Of a DNA stretch of 24,135 nt, positions 1 to 7,866 are shown one piece after another (the stretch's first letter is position 1; the number at the start of each line of letters is the position of its first letter). The translations under genes and the position numbers were made by a program. Source of the DNA: Streptomyces bikiniensis (GTDB lineage Bacteria > Actinomycetota > Actinomycetes > Streptomycetales > Streptomycetaceae); assembly GCA_000716465.1 (NCBI GenBank), contig JNWL01000067.1:1-24135 (forward strand), written 5' to 3'. The notes under the pieces are model-generated. The model saw nothing but the letters and a program-made list of their open reading frames with translations, was not told the DNA's origin and ran no database searches.

Positions 1-87
1 CGGAAGCTGCGGTGTTCCACCACACGCATCACCGCCCTCGTTCAAGCCGTCCTCACCCTGCATCTGGCCAGCTCAGACCGAGGATGA

Positions 88-510
88 AAAACGCTCAGTG
101 GCGGAGAGGTACTCCTTGGTGTTGTTGGCAAGATGGGGCAAGCTGCGGTCGCTCCTCGGTGGCTCGCCGGGGCGAATGTAGCGAGGGCCGTCGCGGTGCT
201 TCGTTGCAGAGACGTGGCTGTGGCGCCACTACTGTGCGCCTGGCTCGGATCGAATCACTTCCTGCGTCAGGCTGAGTTGGCAACGAGCGGCGACAGTATT
301 CAGCCCACGCTTGGCATGAAGGACCTCGCGCGGTTTGACATCAACTTGCCGACTCATCCGCGTGCGGCTGTGGACCTCGCAGCCCAGACGGCGAAGATCG
401 ACACGCTCATCGCGGAGGCGGAGCGATTCATCGATCTGGCCGTTGAGCGCCGGTCGGCGTTGATCACGGCTGCAGTGATGGGTCAGATCGACGTACGGGA
501 GGCGGCGTGA
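88..510 (+). CDS. hsdS: Type I restriction enzyme specificity subunit, C-terminal part (HsdS)
   Basis: The translation matches the second target-recognition domain and the C-terminal helix of HsdS, the subunit that gives a type I restriction-modification complex its DNA specificity. Visible hallmarks are a GEVLLGVVGKMGQAAVAP stretch at about 106-159, DSIQPTLGMKDLARFDINLP near the TRD end, and the closing helix KIDTLIAEAERFIDLAVERR followed by SALITAAVMGQIDV. Only about 140 residues are readable, against 380-450 for a full HsdS. An in-frame TGA lies at 85-87, upstream of clearly coding sequence, and the first ATG in frame (133) falls inside the conserved block, so it is not a natural start. 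The gene is therefore either frameshifted near 85-110 or a truncated remnant; the window edge prevents a decision. Its stop overlaps the HsdR start (TGATG). Confidence 0.75.
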   Translation, partial: KTLSGGEVLLGVVGKMGQAAVAPRWLAGANVARAVAVLRCRDVAVAPLLCAWLGSNHFLRQAELATSGDSIQPTLGMKDLARFDINLPTHPRAAVDLAAQTAKIDTLIAEAERFIDLAVERRSALITAAVMGQIDVREAA

Positions 511-3500
511 TGGCTGATCACAACGAAGCGGCCTTCGAGAAGGAGATCTGCGAGTACCTCAAGGCACGCGGCTGGCTGTACTCGATGAACGACCACGACG
601 GGGGCGAGTACGACCGCGAGCGAGCGCTGTTCCCGGCAGATCTGTTCGCGTGGCTGAAGGCGACTCAGAAGCCTGCGTACGAGAAGGCGCTGAAGGCGGC
701 GGGCTCGCAGGCGAAGTTCCTTGACGTGCTGACCGCCGCTTTGGATAAGCCGCTTGAGCATGGCGGCGGGACGCTGAACATCCTCCGTAACGGGGTTCAA
801 TACATCGGTGGCGGCCGGTTTAAGATGGCGCAGTTCCGCCCTGAAACCTCTCTCAACGCGACCACCGTGTCGCATTACGAGGCGATGCGGGTGCGGGTGG
901 TGCGGCAGGTGCACTTCTCGACCGCCGACCAGCGCACCATCGATATGGTGTTCTTCATCAACGGGCTCCCGGTGGCCACGGTCGAGTTGAAGACCGACTT
1001 CACCCAGTCGCTGGACGAGGCGATCAACCAGTACAAGCACGACCGTAAACCGCTGACGAACGGGCGTCCGGAGCCGCTGCTGTCGTTCGGTCACCGGGCG
1101 CTGGTGCACTTCGCGGTCTCCAACGGCCTGGCGGCCATGACTACGAAGCTGGAGGGGGAGAAGACCCACTTCCTTCCGTTCAACATCGGCTTCGACAGCG
1201 GTGCTGGCAACCCGCCTGGCGCGGACGGTGGGTCGGCGACGTCGTACCTATGGGAACGCGTCTGGGAGAAGCACGCTTGGCTGAACATCATCGGGCGGCT
1301 GGTGATCGTGCAGACCAAAGAAGAGTGGGACGTCACCACCGGCACCTCGGTGCGGCGTACGAGCATGCTTTTCCCGCGCTTCCACCAGTGGGAGGCCGTC
1401 ACGAGCATCATCGCCGCAGTGAAGGAGGAGGGCGTCGGGCGCCGGTATCTGATCGAGCACTCGGCCGGGTCAGGCAAGACAAACACCATCGCCTGGACCG
1501 CCCACGGGCTGGCCCGACTGCATGATGCCGCCGACAAGAAGGTCTTCGACTCCGTCATCGTGGTCGTGGACCGTACTGTGCTTGACTCCCAGCTGCAGGA
1601 TGCGATTCGGCAGATCGACGGAAACAAGAAGATTGTCGCGACGATCAGCCCCGAGGACGTCCGCAAGGCCGGCGCGAAGTCGAAGTCGGGTCTGCTGGCA
1701 CAGGCGTTGAAGAACGGCGAGCTCATCATCGCGGTGACGGTGCAGACCTTCCCGTATGCGCTGGAAGAGATCCGGACCGACGCCGGCCTGCAGGGCAAGC
1801 GGTTCGCCGTGATCGCTGATGAGGCGCACTCTTCCCAGTCGGGGCAGATTTCCTCGAAGCTGAAGCAGGTGCTGACAGCCGAGGAGATCAAGGAGATCGA
1901 GGAGGGCGGCGAGGTCGATGTGGAGTCGGTGCTGGCATCGGAGATGACCGAGCGAGCCGAGTCGGAGAACATCTCCTACTTCGCCTTCACCGCCACGCCG
2001 AAGAGCAAGACCCTCGAACTTTTCGGCCGCAAGGGGGCCGACGGGAAGCCGCGCGAGTTCCACCTGTACTCGATGAAGCAGGCGATCGAAGAGGGATACA
2101 TTCTCGACGTCCTTAAGGGCTACCAGTCCTACGACACCGCGTTGAAGATCGCGGGTAGGGCGGAGAGCGGTGACGGGAGCAAGGAGGTCGAGGAGGCCGC
2201 CGCCCGCAAGGGGCTGATGAGGTGGGTGCTGCTACACCCGACGAACATCAGCCAGAAGGTACAGATCATCGTCGAGCACTTCCACGCCAACGTCGCCTAC
2301 CTCCTTGAAGGCAAGGCGAAGGCAATGGTGGTCACTGGCTCACGCAAGTCCGCGGTGAAGTACAAGCTGGCGATAGACGCCTACATCGCCAAGCGCCGAG
2401 CCGAGGACGCCTCGTACAATTACCGCACCCTCGTCGCCTTTTCGGGCGGGGTGACGATGCCCGAGGACGAGACCTGGCACAGCGACTGGGGTCCGCAGCC
2501 ATCGAAGGACGACGAGTTCACCGAGGCAAATATGAACCCCGGCGTCGGAGCTGATCTGGCGGCCGCGTATAAAGGCGACACATACAAGATCATGCTGGTC
2601 GCCAACAAGTTCCAGACCGGCTTCGACCAGCCCCTGCTCTCGGCGATGTACATCGACAAGAAGCTGCCAGGGGTCACCGCGGTGCAGACGCTCTCACGCC
2701 TCAACCGCACCCACCGGACCGCTAGCGGGGAGCAGAAGCGCAAGACGTTCGTCATCGACTTCGCCAACAAGCCCGAGGACATCAAGACGGCCTTCGAGCC
2801 GTACTTCAAGAACGCGACTCTGGAGACCGAGACCGACCCGTATGTCGTCGTCCATCTGGCCAACAAGCTCGCCCAGGCCGGGATCTACACCGAGGACGAC
2901 GTCCGCAAGGTCGCCGAACTGTGGGTGACCCGGAAGGGCAACAACGCGCTCTCGGCAGCGATCAGCCCGGCACAGCACGACTTCCGGCGCCGTTACGCGC
3001 GGGCGATCGAGGATAAGGACAAGGTAAAGCTCCAGGAGCTGGACCTGTTCCGAAAGGATGTCTCCACCTACGTACGGCTCTACGACTTCATGTCCCAGAT
3101 CGTCGACTACGGCGATCCCTACATGGAGATGCTCTCGATCTTCCTGCGTCTGCTGGAGAAGGTGATTGCCGAGTCCGCTTGGGCGGCCGACGTAGACCTC
3201 TCCGACGTGGTGCTGGTCGGGGTCAAGCACACCAAGGCGATCCCGGTCGACATCTCGCTCGTGGGCGACGGACAACTGAAGGGAATCAGCGCCGCTGGCA
3301 CGGGCGCGAAGAAGGATCCGAAGTACGTCGCGCTTCAGGTCGTCATAGACAAGATGAACGACCTCTTCGGTGCCGAGACGTTTGCGGCCTCCCAAATCAG
3401 GGAGTTCGTACAGGGCCTTGTGCAGCGGCTGCTCGCCGACCCGAACCTGGTACAGCAAACCAAGGTGAACTCCAAGAAGCAGTTCCTGGAGTCACAGGAC

Positions 3501-3662
3501 TTCCAAGCTGCCGTTACGGAGGCAGTCGCAGACAACCAGGACGCCCACAACACGATGGCTGACTACTTCTTCACCGACGGACCGGCCATCAGCGCGATCA
3601 TCGTCGCCCTCGCGGATGCCTTCTACGAAGCGGCAGTCGATCAGCAGGTGGGTTCAACCTGA
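510..3662 (+). CDS. hsdR: Type I restriction enzyme HsdR, translocase/endonuclease subunit
   Basis: HsdR is the motor and nuclease subunit of type I restriction systems; it pumps DNA with ATP and cuts at a distance. The 1050-residue product has the normal family length and order: an N-terminal PD-(D/E)xK nuclease (IDMVFFINGLPVATVELK, residues about 144-161), Walker A EHSAGSGKT (about 315-323), a DEAH box (IADEAH, about 435), the SF2 motif III TATPKSKT, and motif VI with QTLSRLNR. All look intact. I chose ATG 510, which overlaps the HsdS stop, has GGGAGG about 8 bases upstream and differs by one codon from GTG 507. No HsdM gene is in the window; it would be expected to the left. Third-position GC is lower than in the PKS/NRPS genes to the right, in keeping with an accessory island. 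Confidence 0.95.
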   Translation: MADHNEAAFEKEICEYLKARGWLYSMNDHDGGEYDRERALFPADLFAWLKATQKPAYEKALKAAGSQAKFLDVLTAALDKPLEHGGGTLNILRNGVQYIGGGRFKMAQFRPETSLNATTVSHYEAMRVRVVRQVHFSTADQRTIDMVFFINGLPVATVELKTDFTQSLDEAINQYKHDRKPLTNGRPEPLLSFGHRALVHFAVSNGLAAMTTKLEGEKTHFLPFNIGFDSGAGNPPGADGGSATSYLWERVWEKHAWLNIIGRLVIVQTKEEWDVTTGTSVRRTSMLFPRFHQWEAVTSIIAAVKEEGVGRRYLIEHSAGSGKTNTIAWTAHGLARLHDAADKKVFDSVIVVVDRTVLDSQLQDAIRQIDGNKKIVATISPEDVRKAGAKSKSGLLAQALKNGELIIAVTVQTFPYALEEIRTDAGLQGKRFAVIADEAHSSQSGQISSKLKQVLTAEEIKEIEEGGEVDVESVLASEMTERAESENISYFAFTATPKSKTLELFGRKGADGKPREFHLYSMKQAIEEGYILDVLKGYQSYDTALKIAGRAESGDGSKEVEEAAARKGLMRWVLLHPTNISQKVQIIVEHFHANVAYLLEGKAKAMVVTGSRKSAVKYKLAIDAYIAKRRAEDASYNYRTLVAFSGGVTMPEDETWHSDWGPQPSKDDEFTEANMNPGVGADLAAAYKGDTYKIMLVANKFQTGFDQPLLSAMYIDKKLPGVTAVQTLSRLNRTHRTASGEQKRKTFVIDFANKPEDIKTAFEPYFKNATLETETDPYVVVHLANKLAQAGIYTEDDVRKVAELWVTRKGNNALSAAISPAQHDFRRRYARAIEDKDKVKLQELDLFRKDVSTYVRLYDFMSQIVDYGDPYMEMLSIFLRLLEKVIAESAWAADVDLSDVVLVGVKHTKAIPVDISLVGDGQLKGISAAGTGAKKDPKYVALQVVIDKMNDLFGAETFAASQIREFVQGLVQRLLADPNLVQQTKVNSKKQFLESQDFQAAVTEAVADNQDAHNTMADYFFTDGPAISAIIVALADAFYEAAVDQQVGST

Positions 3663-3675
3663 GTAGACGCCGAAG

Positions 3676-4083
3676 TCAGGCGTCCTTGATCTGTACGCGG
3701 TCGCCGCACAGTTTCGACCAGTCATCGCGGTCCGAGGTGAGTACGAGGACGGGTGCCGGGGAGCGGAGCGCCATCGCGGCGACGAGGGCGTCGATGGCGT
3801 ACTTGTGGCCGTGCAGGCCGCCGGCGTCGCTCAGCAGTTGCACCGCGGTGAGGCTGTCCGCCTGGGTGACGTCCTGGACCTGAAGCCGGGAGAGCACCCA
3901 GTGCAGCCGAGCGGCGTCCGTCTTCCCGTAGACGGCCTCCACCACCGTCAGGGCCGACACGAGGACGGGCACCCCCACGCGTCGAGCGGCCTCGATCCGG
4001 GTGATCATCTGGCGGTCGTTGCGCAGGAGCAGCGACAGTGCCTGGGAGTCGAGTACCAGGGACCTGGCCGCGGGTTCCTTCAT
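3676..4083 (-). CDS. PIN-domain toxin, VapC-like ribonuclease
   Basis: This 135-residue protein has the PIN fold of VapC toxins, which cleave RNA (often tRNA or rRNA) in a metal-dependent way. The acidic residues expected of the active site are present: D12 in LVLDSQAL, E49 in TVVEAVYG, D98 in YAIDALVA, and the D118/D120/D121 group in TSDRDDW. The ATG overlaps the stop of the upstream antitoxin gene by 4 bp (ATGA), which supports co-translation as a toxin-antitoxin pair. It converges on hsdR with a 13-bp gap. The RNA target cannot be read from the sequence. Confidence 0.85.
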   Translation of the reverse strand: MKEPAARSLVLDSQALSLLLRNDRQMITRIEAARRVGVPVLVSALTVVEAVYGKTDAARLHWVLSRLQVQDVTQADSLTAVQLLSDAGGLHGHKYAIDALVAAMALRSPAPVLVLTSDRDDWSKLCGDRVQIKDA

Positions 4084-4355
4084 GCGGCGCTGTCGTTCGA
4101 TGCGTAGGGCGCCGGTGCGTCACCGAATAGTTCGCGCTGCGCGGCCTGGACCTCGGCCTCGCTCAGCGGCTCGTGCTCGGCTTCGTAGGCGGCCACGATC
4201 TCGGCGAGGCCGTCCATGGCGAGCTGATGCCGGACCGCCGCCGTCACGTACGCGGACACGCCGCGCTTACCGGTACGGGTGCGCAGAGCACCGAGGAGTT
4301 CAGAGGGCATCGACACGGAGATGTTCTCCGTGCCGCCGGGGCGGGGTGACTTCAT
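4080..4355 (-). CDS. Ribbon-helix-helix antitoxin partner of the PIN toxin
   Basis: A 91-residue protein with an N-terminal ribbon-helix-helix type DNA-binding segment (ENISVSMPSELLGALRTRTG, then a second helix around VSAYVTAAVRHQL) and an acidic C-terminal tail, the normal plan of a VapB-type antitoxin that covers the PIN active site and represses its own operon. The ATG at 4355 was chosen because the RHH fold begins about 10 residues after it; the upstream in-frame extension to 4508 is basic, Arg-rich and unlike the family. The gene overlaps the toxin gene by 4 bp. An AT-rich patch directly upstream is the probable autoregulated promoter. Confidence 0.8.
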   Translation of the reverse strand: MKSPRPGGTENISVSMPSELLGALRTRTGKRGVSAYVTAAVRHQLAMDGLAEIVAAYEAEHEPLSEAEVQAAQRELFGDAPAPYASNDSAA

Positions 4356-4359
4356 GGCA

Positions 4360-4388
4360 GCAAGTCTAGTACAGAAACTATTACAGCG
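4360..4388 (-). promoter_or_regulatory. Putative promoter/operator of the toxin-antitoxin operon
   Basis: Immediately upstream of the antitoxin ATG is an AT-rich island in otherwise GC-rich DNA. It holds a short inverted repeat (TAGT at 4367-4370 and ACTA at 4377-4380, 6-bp spacer) and, on the minus strand, a TACTAG hexamer that could serve as a -10 element. RHH antitoxins usually bind such small palindromes in their own promoter. No convincing -35 box is visible. This is position- and composition-based inference. Confidence 0.35.
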
Positions 4389-4840
4389 TCTGGAGTGCTG
4401 CGCAGTCTGTATCCGGGGCGGGCGTTGACGCGTAGTCTTGGCGCTTCTGGATCTTCTCGTACTTGGCAGTGAATCCCGTGCTGGGATGGTGCTGGGATGC
4501 GCCCACATAACCGCAGGTCAGAGTGGTTGTGGTGGAGTTCCGCTTCAACGTGTAGTGCCTGACTCCTTGGAGGAGTGGATCCTCGGTGCGCCGAGGGGCG
4601 GTGGCGACCGCCCTGGCTCGGCAGGGCGGATTCAGTCGTGGTTGCAGGTCTGCTCCGACCCCCGCCGACTCCTTGCTGCGGGTTGTACCCGCAGGTCGGA
4701 AGAGTGGCGGGGCTCCGTCTGTCGGCGGCCTGAAGGGACGGGAAGGGGAGGGTTCGCCCTCCCCTTGGCGCCGGGGTTTGTCCGCTGAGTCGTGCGCGGG
4801 GTCGTCCCCGGCTGCCTCAGGGTTGTTGAGTGCTCAGGTG
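4389..4840. other. Intergenic stretch without a convincing gene
   Basis: Several open frames cross this stretch on both strands, but none has a plausible ribosome binding site, a recognisable family pattern or Streptomyces-like third-position bias. I see no tRNA or insertion-sequence ends. The only clear structure is the perfect hairpin at 4743-4766 and a small GGGG/CCCC stem near 4798-4809. Confidence 0.5.
4743..4766. terminator. Perfect 10-bp hairpin with TTCG tetraloop
   Basis: AAGGGGAGGG (4743-4752) pairs perfectly with CCCTCCCCTT (4757-4766) around a TTCG loop, an especially stable RNA tetraloop. There is no downstream T-run on the plus strand, but Streptomyces terminators often lack one. 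It sits between the toxin-antitoxin operon and the next plus-strand gene and could act for transcription in either direction. Which transcript it ends is unclear. Confidence 0.5.
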
Positions 4841-4975
4841 GTGAACTGGGCGCTGATGTAGGACTGTTGCGGGGACGACGATCGTGTTCCCGAGCTCCTG
4901 GCACGTGTCGAGCGCGAGGACGACGCAGGGGCGTGGGACGAGCTGGATCACCGGCTGGTTCTTGAGGGCGACCTG

Positions 4976-5560
4976 GTGTTCCCCGCCGGTTTCGCCGCAC
5001 TGCCGCGTCTGGTGCGTCTCGCGTCGCGGAGCGCGCGGGCGCGCGGGCCGGCCGGGGCGATCGTGCGGTGCGCGGCAGGGGGCCACGGGTGCGACGACCT
5101 GCTGGCGGGCTGTGCCGACGCGATCGTGGAGTTCCGGGAGCTGCTGGACCGGCACCTGCGGTCGCGGCCGGTCGACCACTTCGAGACTTTCCTCCACTTG
5201 CTCGCGGCGGAGGAGCAGTACCACTGGAGTGCGGCCCTGGGGGACTTCTCGGATGACTTCTACCAGGTCGACTGCCCGCACTGCGCTGCAGAGGTGACGA
5301 TCGCCATCGGCGACCACGGGCGCTACTCGGCGATCCGGGACTGGCACCTCGGTGACGTGGACCGGCGCGGACTCGGGCCGGCGTCTCCGGGGAGCCTTTC
5401 CGGCGTCGGTCGATGGATGCACGAGACTGCCGTCCGTGACGGGAAAACCGTGCTCGCCGACGGGATCGCCCATCTCTTCGGCCGTGCGGAATGCCCGCGC
5501 TGTGCCGGCGTCTTCGACATCGCGGACGAGTACGCGTCCTTCCACCGCCCCGTCATGTGA
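4976..5560 (+). CDS. Hypothetical protein with two CxxC knuckles, 5' end probably damaged
   Basis: I do not recognise a functional family. The 194-residue frame has Streptomyces-like codon bias and two CxxC pairs, VDCPHCAAE and AECPRCAGV, that could form one zinc site, separated by about 80 residues. GTG 4976 is the first usable start after a stop, but the 38 codons upstream, read back to a TAG at 4859-4861, also look coding (VPELLARVEREDDAGAWDEL). Before that TAG the same frame reads VNWALM from a GTG at 4841. The natural protein therefore probably began further upstream, and this copy is either translated from GTG 4976 as a shortened form or is a pseudogene with a nonsense mutation. It is not functionally tied to the cluster on its right. 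Confidence 0.6.
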   Translation: MFPAGFAALPRLVRLASRSARARGPAGAIVRCAAGGHGCDDLLAGCADAIVEFRELLDRHLRSRPVDHFETFLHLLAAEEQYHWSAALGDFSDDFYQVDCPHCAAEVTIAIGDHGRYSAIRDWHLGDVDRRGLGPASPGSLSGVGRWMHETAVRDGKTVLADGIAHLFGRAECPRCAGVFDIADEYASFHRPVM

Positions 5561-5837
5561 GCGGTGTGTCGGGAGCGAGCGGCTCCCGGTGGGTTGCGCA
5601 GGATCAGCCGTATGCGGGGCGGCCTTCGCGACTGCTCGGCCGAGGGGGCTCGCGGAGGCTGTTCCGGGCGTGGAGGAGCTCCGGATCACCGTGGTGGTCG
5701 GCGGGTCGGAGGCATTGGCGGTCGATGTGTGGTGAGTGCCGTATCGCCGTGGTTGCGGTGCGGTAGGCGTGCGGGTGAGAGAGGCCTGTCCTTTGGGGCG
5801 GGTCCCTTTTGTTTGTTTGTGTCGGGTTTGTGTGGGG

Positions 5838-6800
5838 TCAGAGGGTGAAGACGATCTTGCCGAAGTGGGTGCCTTCGGTCATGCGGGTGAAGCCTTGGGG
5901 GGCCTGGGTGAGGGGGAGGGTGTGGTCGAGGGTGGGGCGGGTGCGGGTGGTGGTGAGGAAGGTGAGGAGAGCGCGGAGTTCGTCGGCGGTGGCGACGGTG
6001 GAGCCGACGACGCTGAGCTCGTGGGAGGCGATGCGGGTGAGTTCGGTGGTGGTGGGGCGGTCGCCGGAGGTGGCGCCGGAGAGGACGAGGGTGCCGCCGC
6101 GGCGCAGGGAGCGGATCGAGTGCGACCAGGTGGCGGCGCCGACGGTCTCGAGGACGGCGTCGACGGGGTGGGGGAGGGGGGCGCCGGGTTCCAGGGCGTC
6201 GGTGGCGCCGAGGGCGAGGGCGCGGGCGCGTCTGCGGGGGTCGCGGCCGGTGGCGTAGACGCGGAGGCCGGCGGCGCGGGCGAGGGCGATCGCGGCGGTG
6301 GCGACGCCGCCGCCGGAACCCTGCACGAGGACCGAGCCGCCGGGACGGACGCGGGCCTGGGTGAAGAGCATCCGGTACGCGGTGAGCCAGGCGGTGGGAA
6401 GGCAGGCGGCCTCCGCGAAGGAGAGTCCGGGGGGCTTGGGGACGAGGTTCCCGGTGGGCACGGTGACCTGCTCGGCGAAGGTGCCCTGGTACTTCTCGGT
6501 GAGGATCGAGCGGGCCTCGCCGGGGGCGAGGCCGTGGCCGGTGAGGCCGACGACGGGGTGCACGACCACCTCGTTGCCGTCCTCGTCGACGCCGGCGGCG
6601 TCGGTGCCGAGGATCATGGGGAGCCGGTCGGCGGAGAGGCCGACGCCGCGCAGCGACCACAGGTCGTGGTGGTTCAGCGAGGCGGCGCGGACGGTGACGC
6701 GGCTCCAGCCGGGGCGGGGCCGGGGAGCGGGGAGCTCCCCGAGGCGCAGGCCGTCCAGGGGGTCGGGGAGGCCGAGCTCGGCGGCGTAGGCGGCGAACAT
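5838..6800 (-). CDS. MDR-family NAD(P)H-dependent dehydrogenase / enoyl reductase-like
   Basis: The 320-residue protein has the medium-chain dehydrogenase/reductase plan: a GroES-like N-terminal part (SLNHHDLWSLRGVG, ILGTDAAG) and a Rossmann nucleotide-binding segment (VLVQGSGGGVATAAIALARA, about residues 158-177). The family includes zinc alcohol dehydrogenases, quinone reductases and enoyl/acryloyl-CoA reductases. The usual catalytic and structural zinc cysteines are not obvious, which favours a zinc-independent quinone/enoyl reductase type. It is the last gene of the minus-strand set that begins with the C-A-T-TE NRPS, 10 bp after the KAS III stop, so an enoyl reduction or a ketone/aldehyde reduction on the acyl precursor is plausible but inferred. 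No clear ribosome binding site is seen before the ATG. Confidence 0.8.
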   Translation of the reverse strand: MFAAYAAELGLPDPLDGLRLGELPAPRPRPGWSRVTVRAASLNHHDLWSLRGVGLSADRLPMILGTDAAGVDEDGNEVVVHPVVGLTGHGLAPGEARSILTEKYQGTFAEQVTVPTGNLVPKPPGLSFAEAACLPTAWLTAYRMLFTQARVRPGGSVLVQGSGGGVATAAIALARAAGLRVYATGRDPRRRARALALGATDALEPGAPLPHPVDAVLETVGAATWSHSIRSLRRGGTLVLSGATSGDRPTTTELTRIASHELSVVGSTVATADELRALLTFLTTTRTRPTLDHTLPLTQAPQGFTRMTEGTHFGKIVFTL

Positions 6801-6810
6801 GGCGGGGCGG

Positions 6811-7866
6811 TCACCACTCCCGCTGCGGGAAGTCGTCGGCGCCGCACCAGTGGACGACGGTGCCGCCGTAGCTCATGCCGGCGCCGAAGCCGAGCAGGAG
6901 GACCCGGTCGCCGGGGGAGAGCCGGCCGGTGCGCTCGGCCTCGGCGAGGGCGATGACGACGCTGGAGCCGCTGGTGTTGCCGTACCGGTCGGCGACGACG
7001 ACGGCCTTGTCCTCGGGCTGCCCGAGGCGCCGGACCAGCTCCCGTACGAGCACCGGGTTGGCCTGGTGGGTGACGATCAGGTCCACCGCGTCGAGGGTGG
7101 TGTCCGCCGCCGCGAGGACGTCGTCGACGAAGCCGGGGACCACGGTGAGGGCGAAGTCCTTGACGCCCCGGGCGTCCATGCGGGTCAGGTTGGCGCCGCT
7201 GAAGCGGTTCGGCCGGCCCTCCTCCACGACGCGCTCGACGTACGCCGTGTAGTACCGCTCCGGGTCGGTGCCGAGCAGCGTCCGGCCGATGCCGGGGCTC
7301 CCCTCGCACCGTTCCAGGAGGTAGCAGGCGGCGCCGTCGCCGAAGATCGCGTGCTGGGTGCGGTCGTCCGGGTCGTTCAGCTGGGCCACCGTGTCGGCGA
7401 CGACGACCGCCACCCGCTCGTACTGCCCCGACCGCAGGTACTTGTGGCCGACGTCCAGGGCGAACACGCCGCCCGCGCAGCCGCCCGCGTTCACGTCGAA
7501 GCCGGGGACGCCGTGGACCTGGGCCTTGCGCAGGATGAGCGTGGCGACGGCCGGGACCATGTGGTCCGGGGTGAACGTGCAGCAGATCAGCAGGTCGACG
7601 TCGGACGGCTCCACCCCGGCGCGCTTGCACGCGTCCTCGAAGGCGCCGAGCCCCAGGTCCGAGGTGTGCTCCCCGGGGCCGGCGACCCGCCGGCCGGTGA
7701 TGCCGAGCCGTTCGCGCATCCAGGCGTCGCTGGTGTCGAAGCGCTCGACCAGCTGCGCGTTGGTGACCTCGTGCTCCGGCAGGCAGACGCCTATGGCGCG
7801 GATGCCGATGCCGATGCCGGTGTCGGTGTCGGTGGGCTCGTGCGTACTGGCGTCGGACCTCGTCAT
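6811..7866 (-). CDS. 3-oxoacyl-ACP synthase III (KAS III / FabH-like)
   Basis: KAS III enzymes condense an acyl-CoA starter with malonyl-ACP, or transfer acyl groups in secondary pathways. The 351-residue protein keeps the full Cys-His-Asn triad: C130 in NAGGCAGG, H267 in THQANP and N297 in YGNTSGS, and ends with the typical FGAGMSYGG segment. It should therefore be a decarboxylating condensing enzyme rather than a pure acyltransferase (which often have altered triads). The N-terminus carries a low-complexity TDTDTGIGIGI run from a 6-bp DNA repeat. The ATG overlaps the SDR stop (ATGA). A role in starter-unit formation for the KS/CLF system downstream of the regulator is inferred from context. 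Confidence 0.92.
   Translation of the reverse strand: MTRSDASTHEPTDTDTGIGIGIRAIGVCLPEHEVTNAQLVERFDTSDAWMRERLGITGRRVAGPGEHTSDLGLGAFEDACKRAGVEPSDVDLLICCTFTPDHMVPAVATLILRKAQVHGVPGFDVNAGGCAGGVFALDVGHKYLRSGQYERVAVVVADTVAQLNDPDDRTQHAIFGDGAACYLLERCEGSPGIGRTLLGTDPERYYTAYVERVVEEGRPNRFSGANLTRMDARGVKDFALTVVPGFVDDVLAAADTTLDAVDLIVTHQANPVLVRELVRRLGQPEDKAVVVADRYGNTSGSSVVIALAEAERTGRLSPGDRVLLLGFGAGMSYGGTVVHWCGADDFPQREW
7801..7836 (-). repeat. 6-bp simple repeat inside the KAS III 5' end
   Basis: Consecutive GATGCC and GTGTCG-type hexamers encode the alternating TD/IG dipeptides before the conserved KAS III fold begins (IRAIGVCLP). Slippage at this site would change length in steps of two residues without breaking the frame. 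Confidence 0.6.

Noticed and set aside
4438..4788. Open frame in the 4.4-4.8 kb gap
   Set aside because: No ribosome binding site, poor codon bias, no recognisable pattern, and its end runs through a perfect terminator-like hairpin.
5561..5837. Gene or terminator in the gap after the hypothetical protein
   Set aside because: Frames here are short and lack start signals; an imperfect GC stem followed by A-rich sequence on the minus strand near 5780-5830 could end the cluster transcript, but pairing was too weak to call.
5736..6956. Plus-strand frame of about 400 codons opposite the MDR dehydrogenase
   Set aside because: Gly/Glu/Ala-rich shadow of the minus-strand gene with a clear MDR family match.
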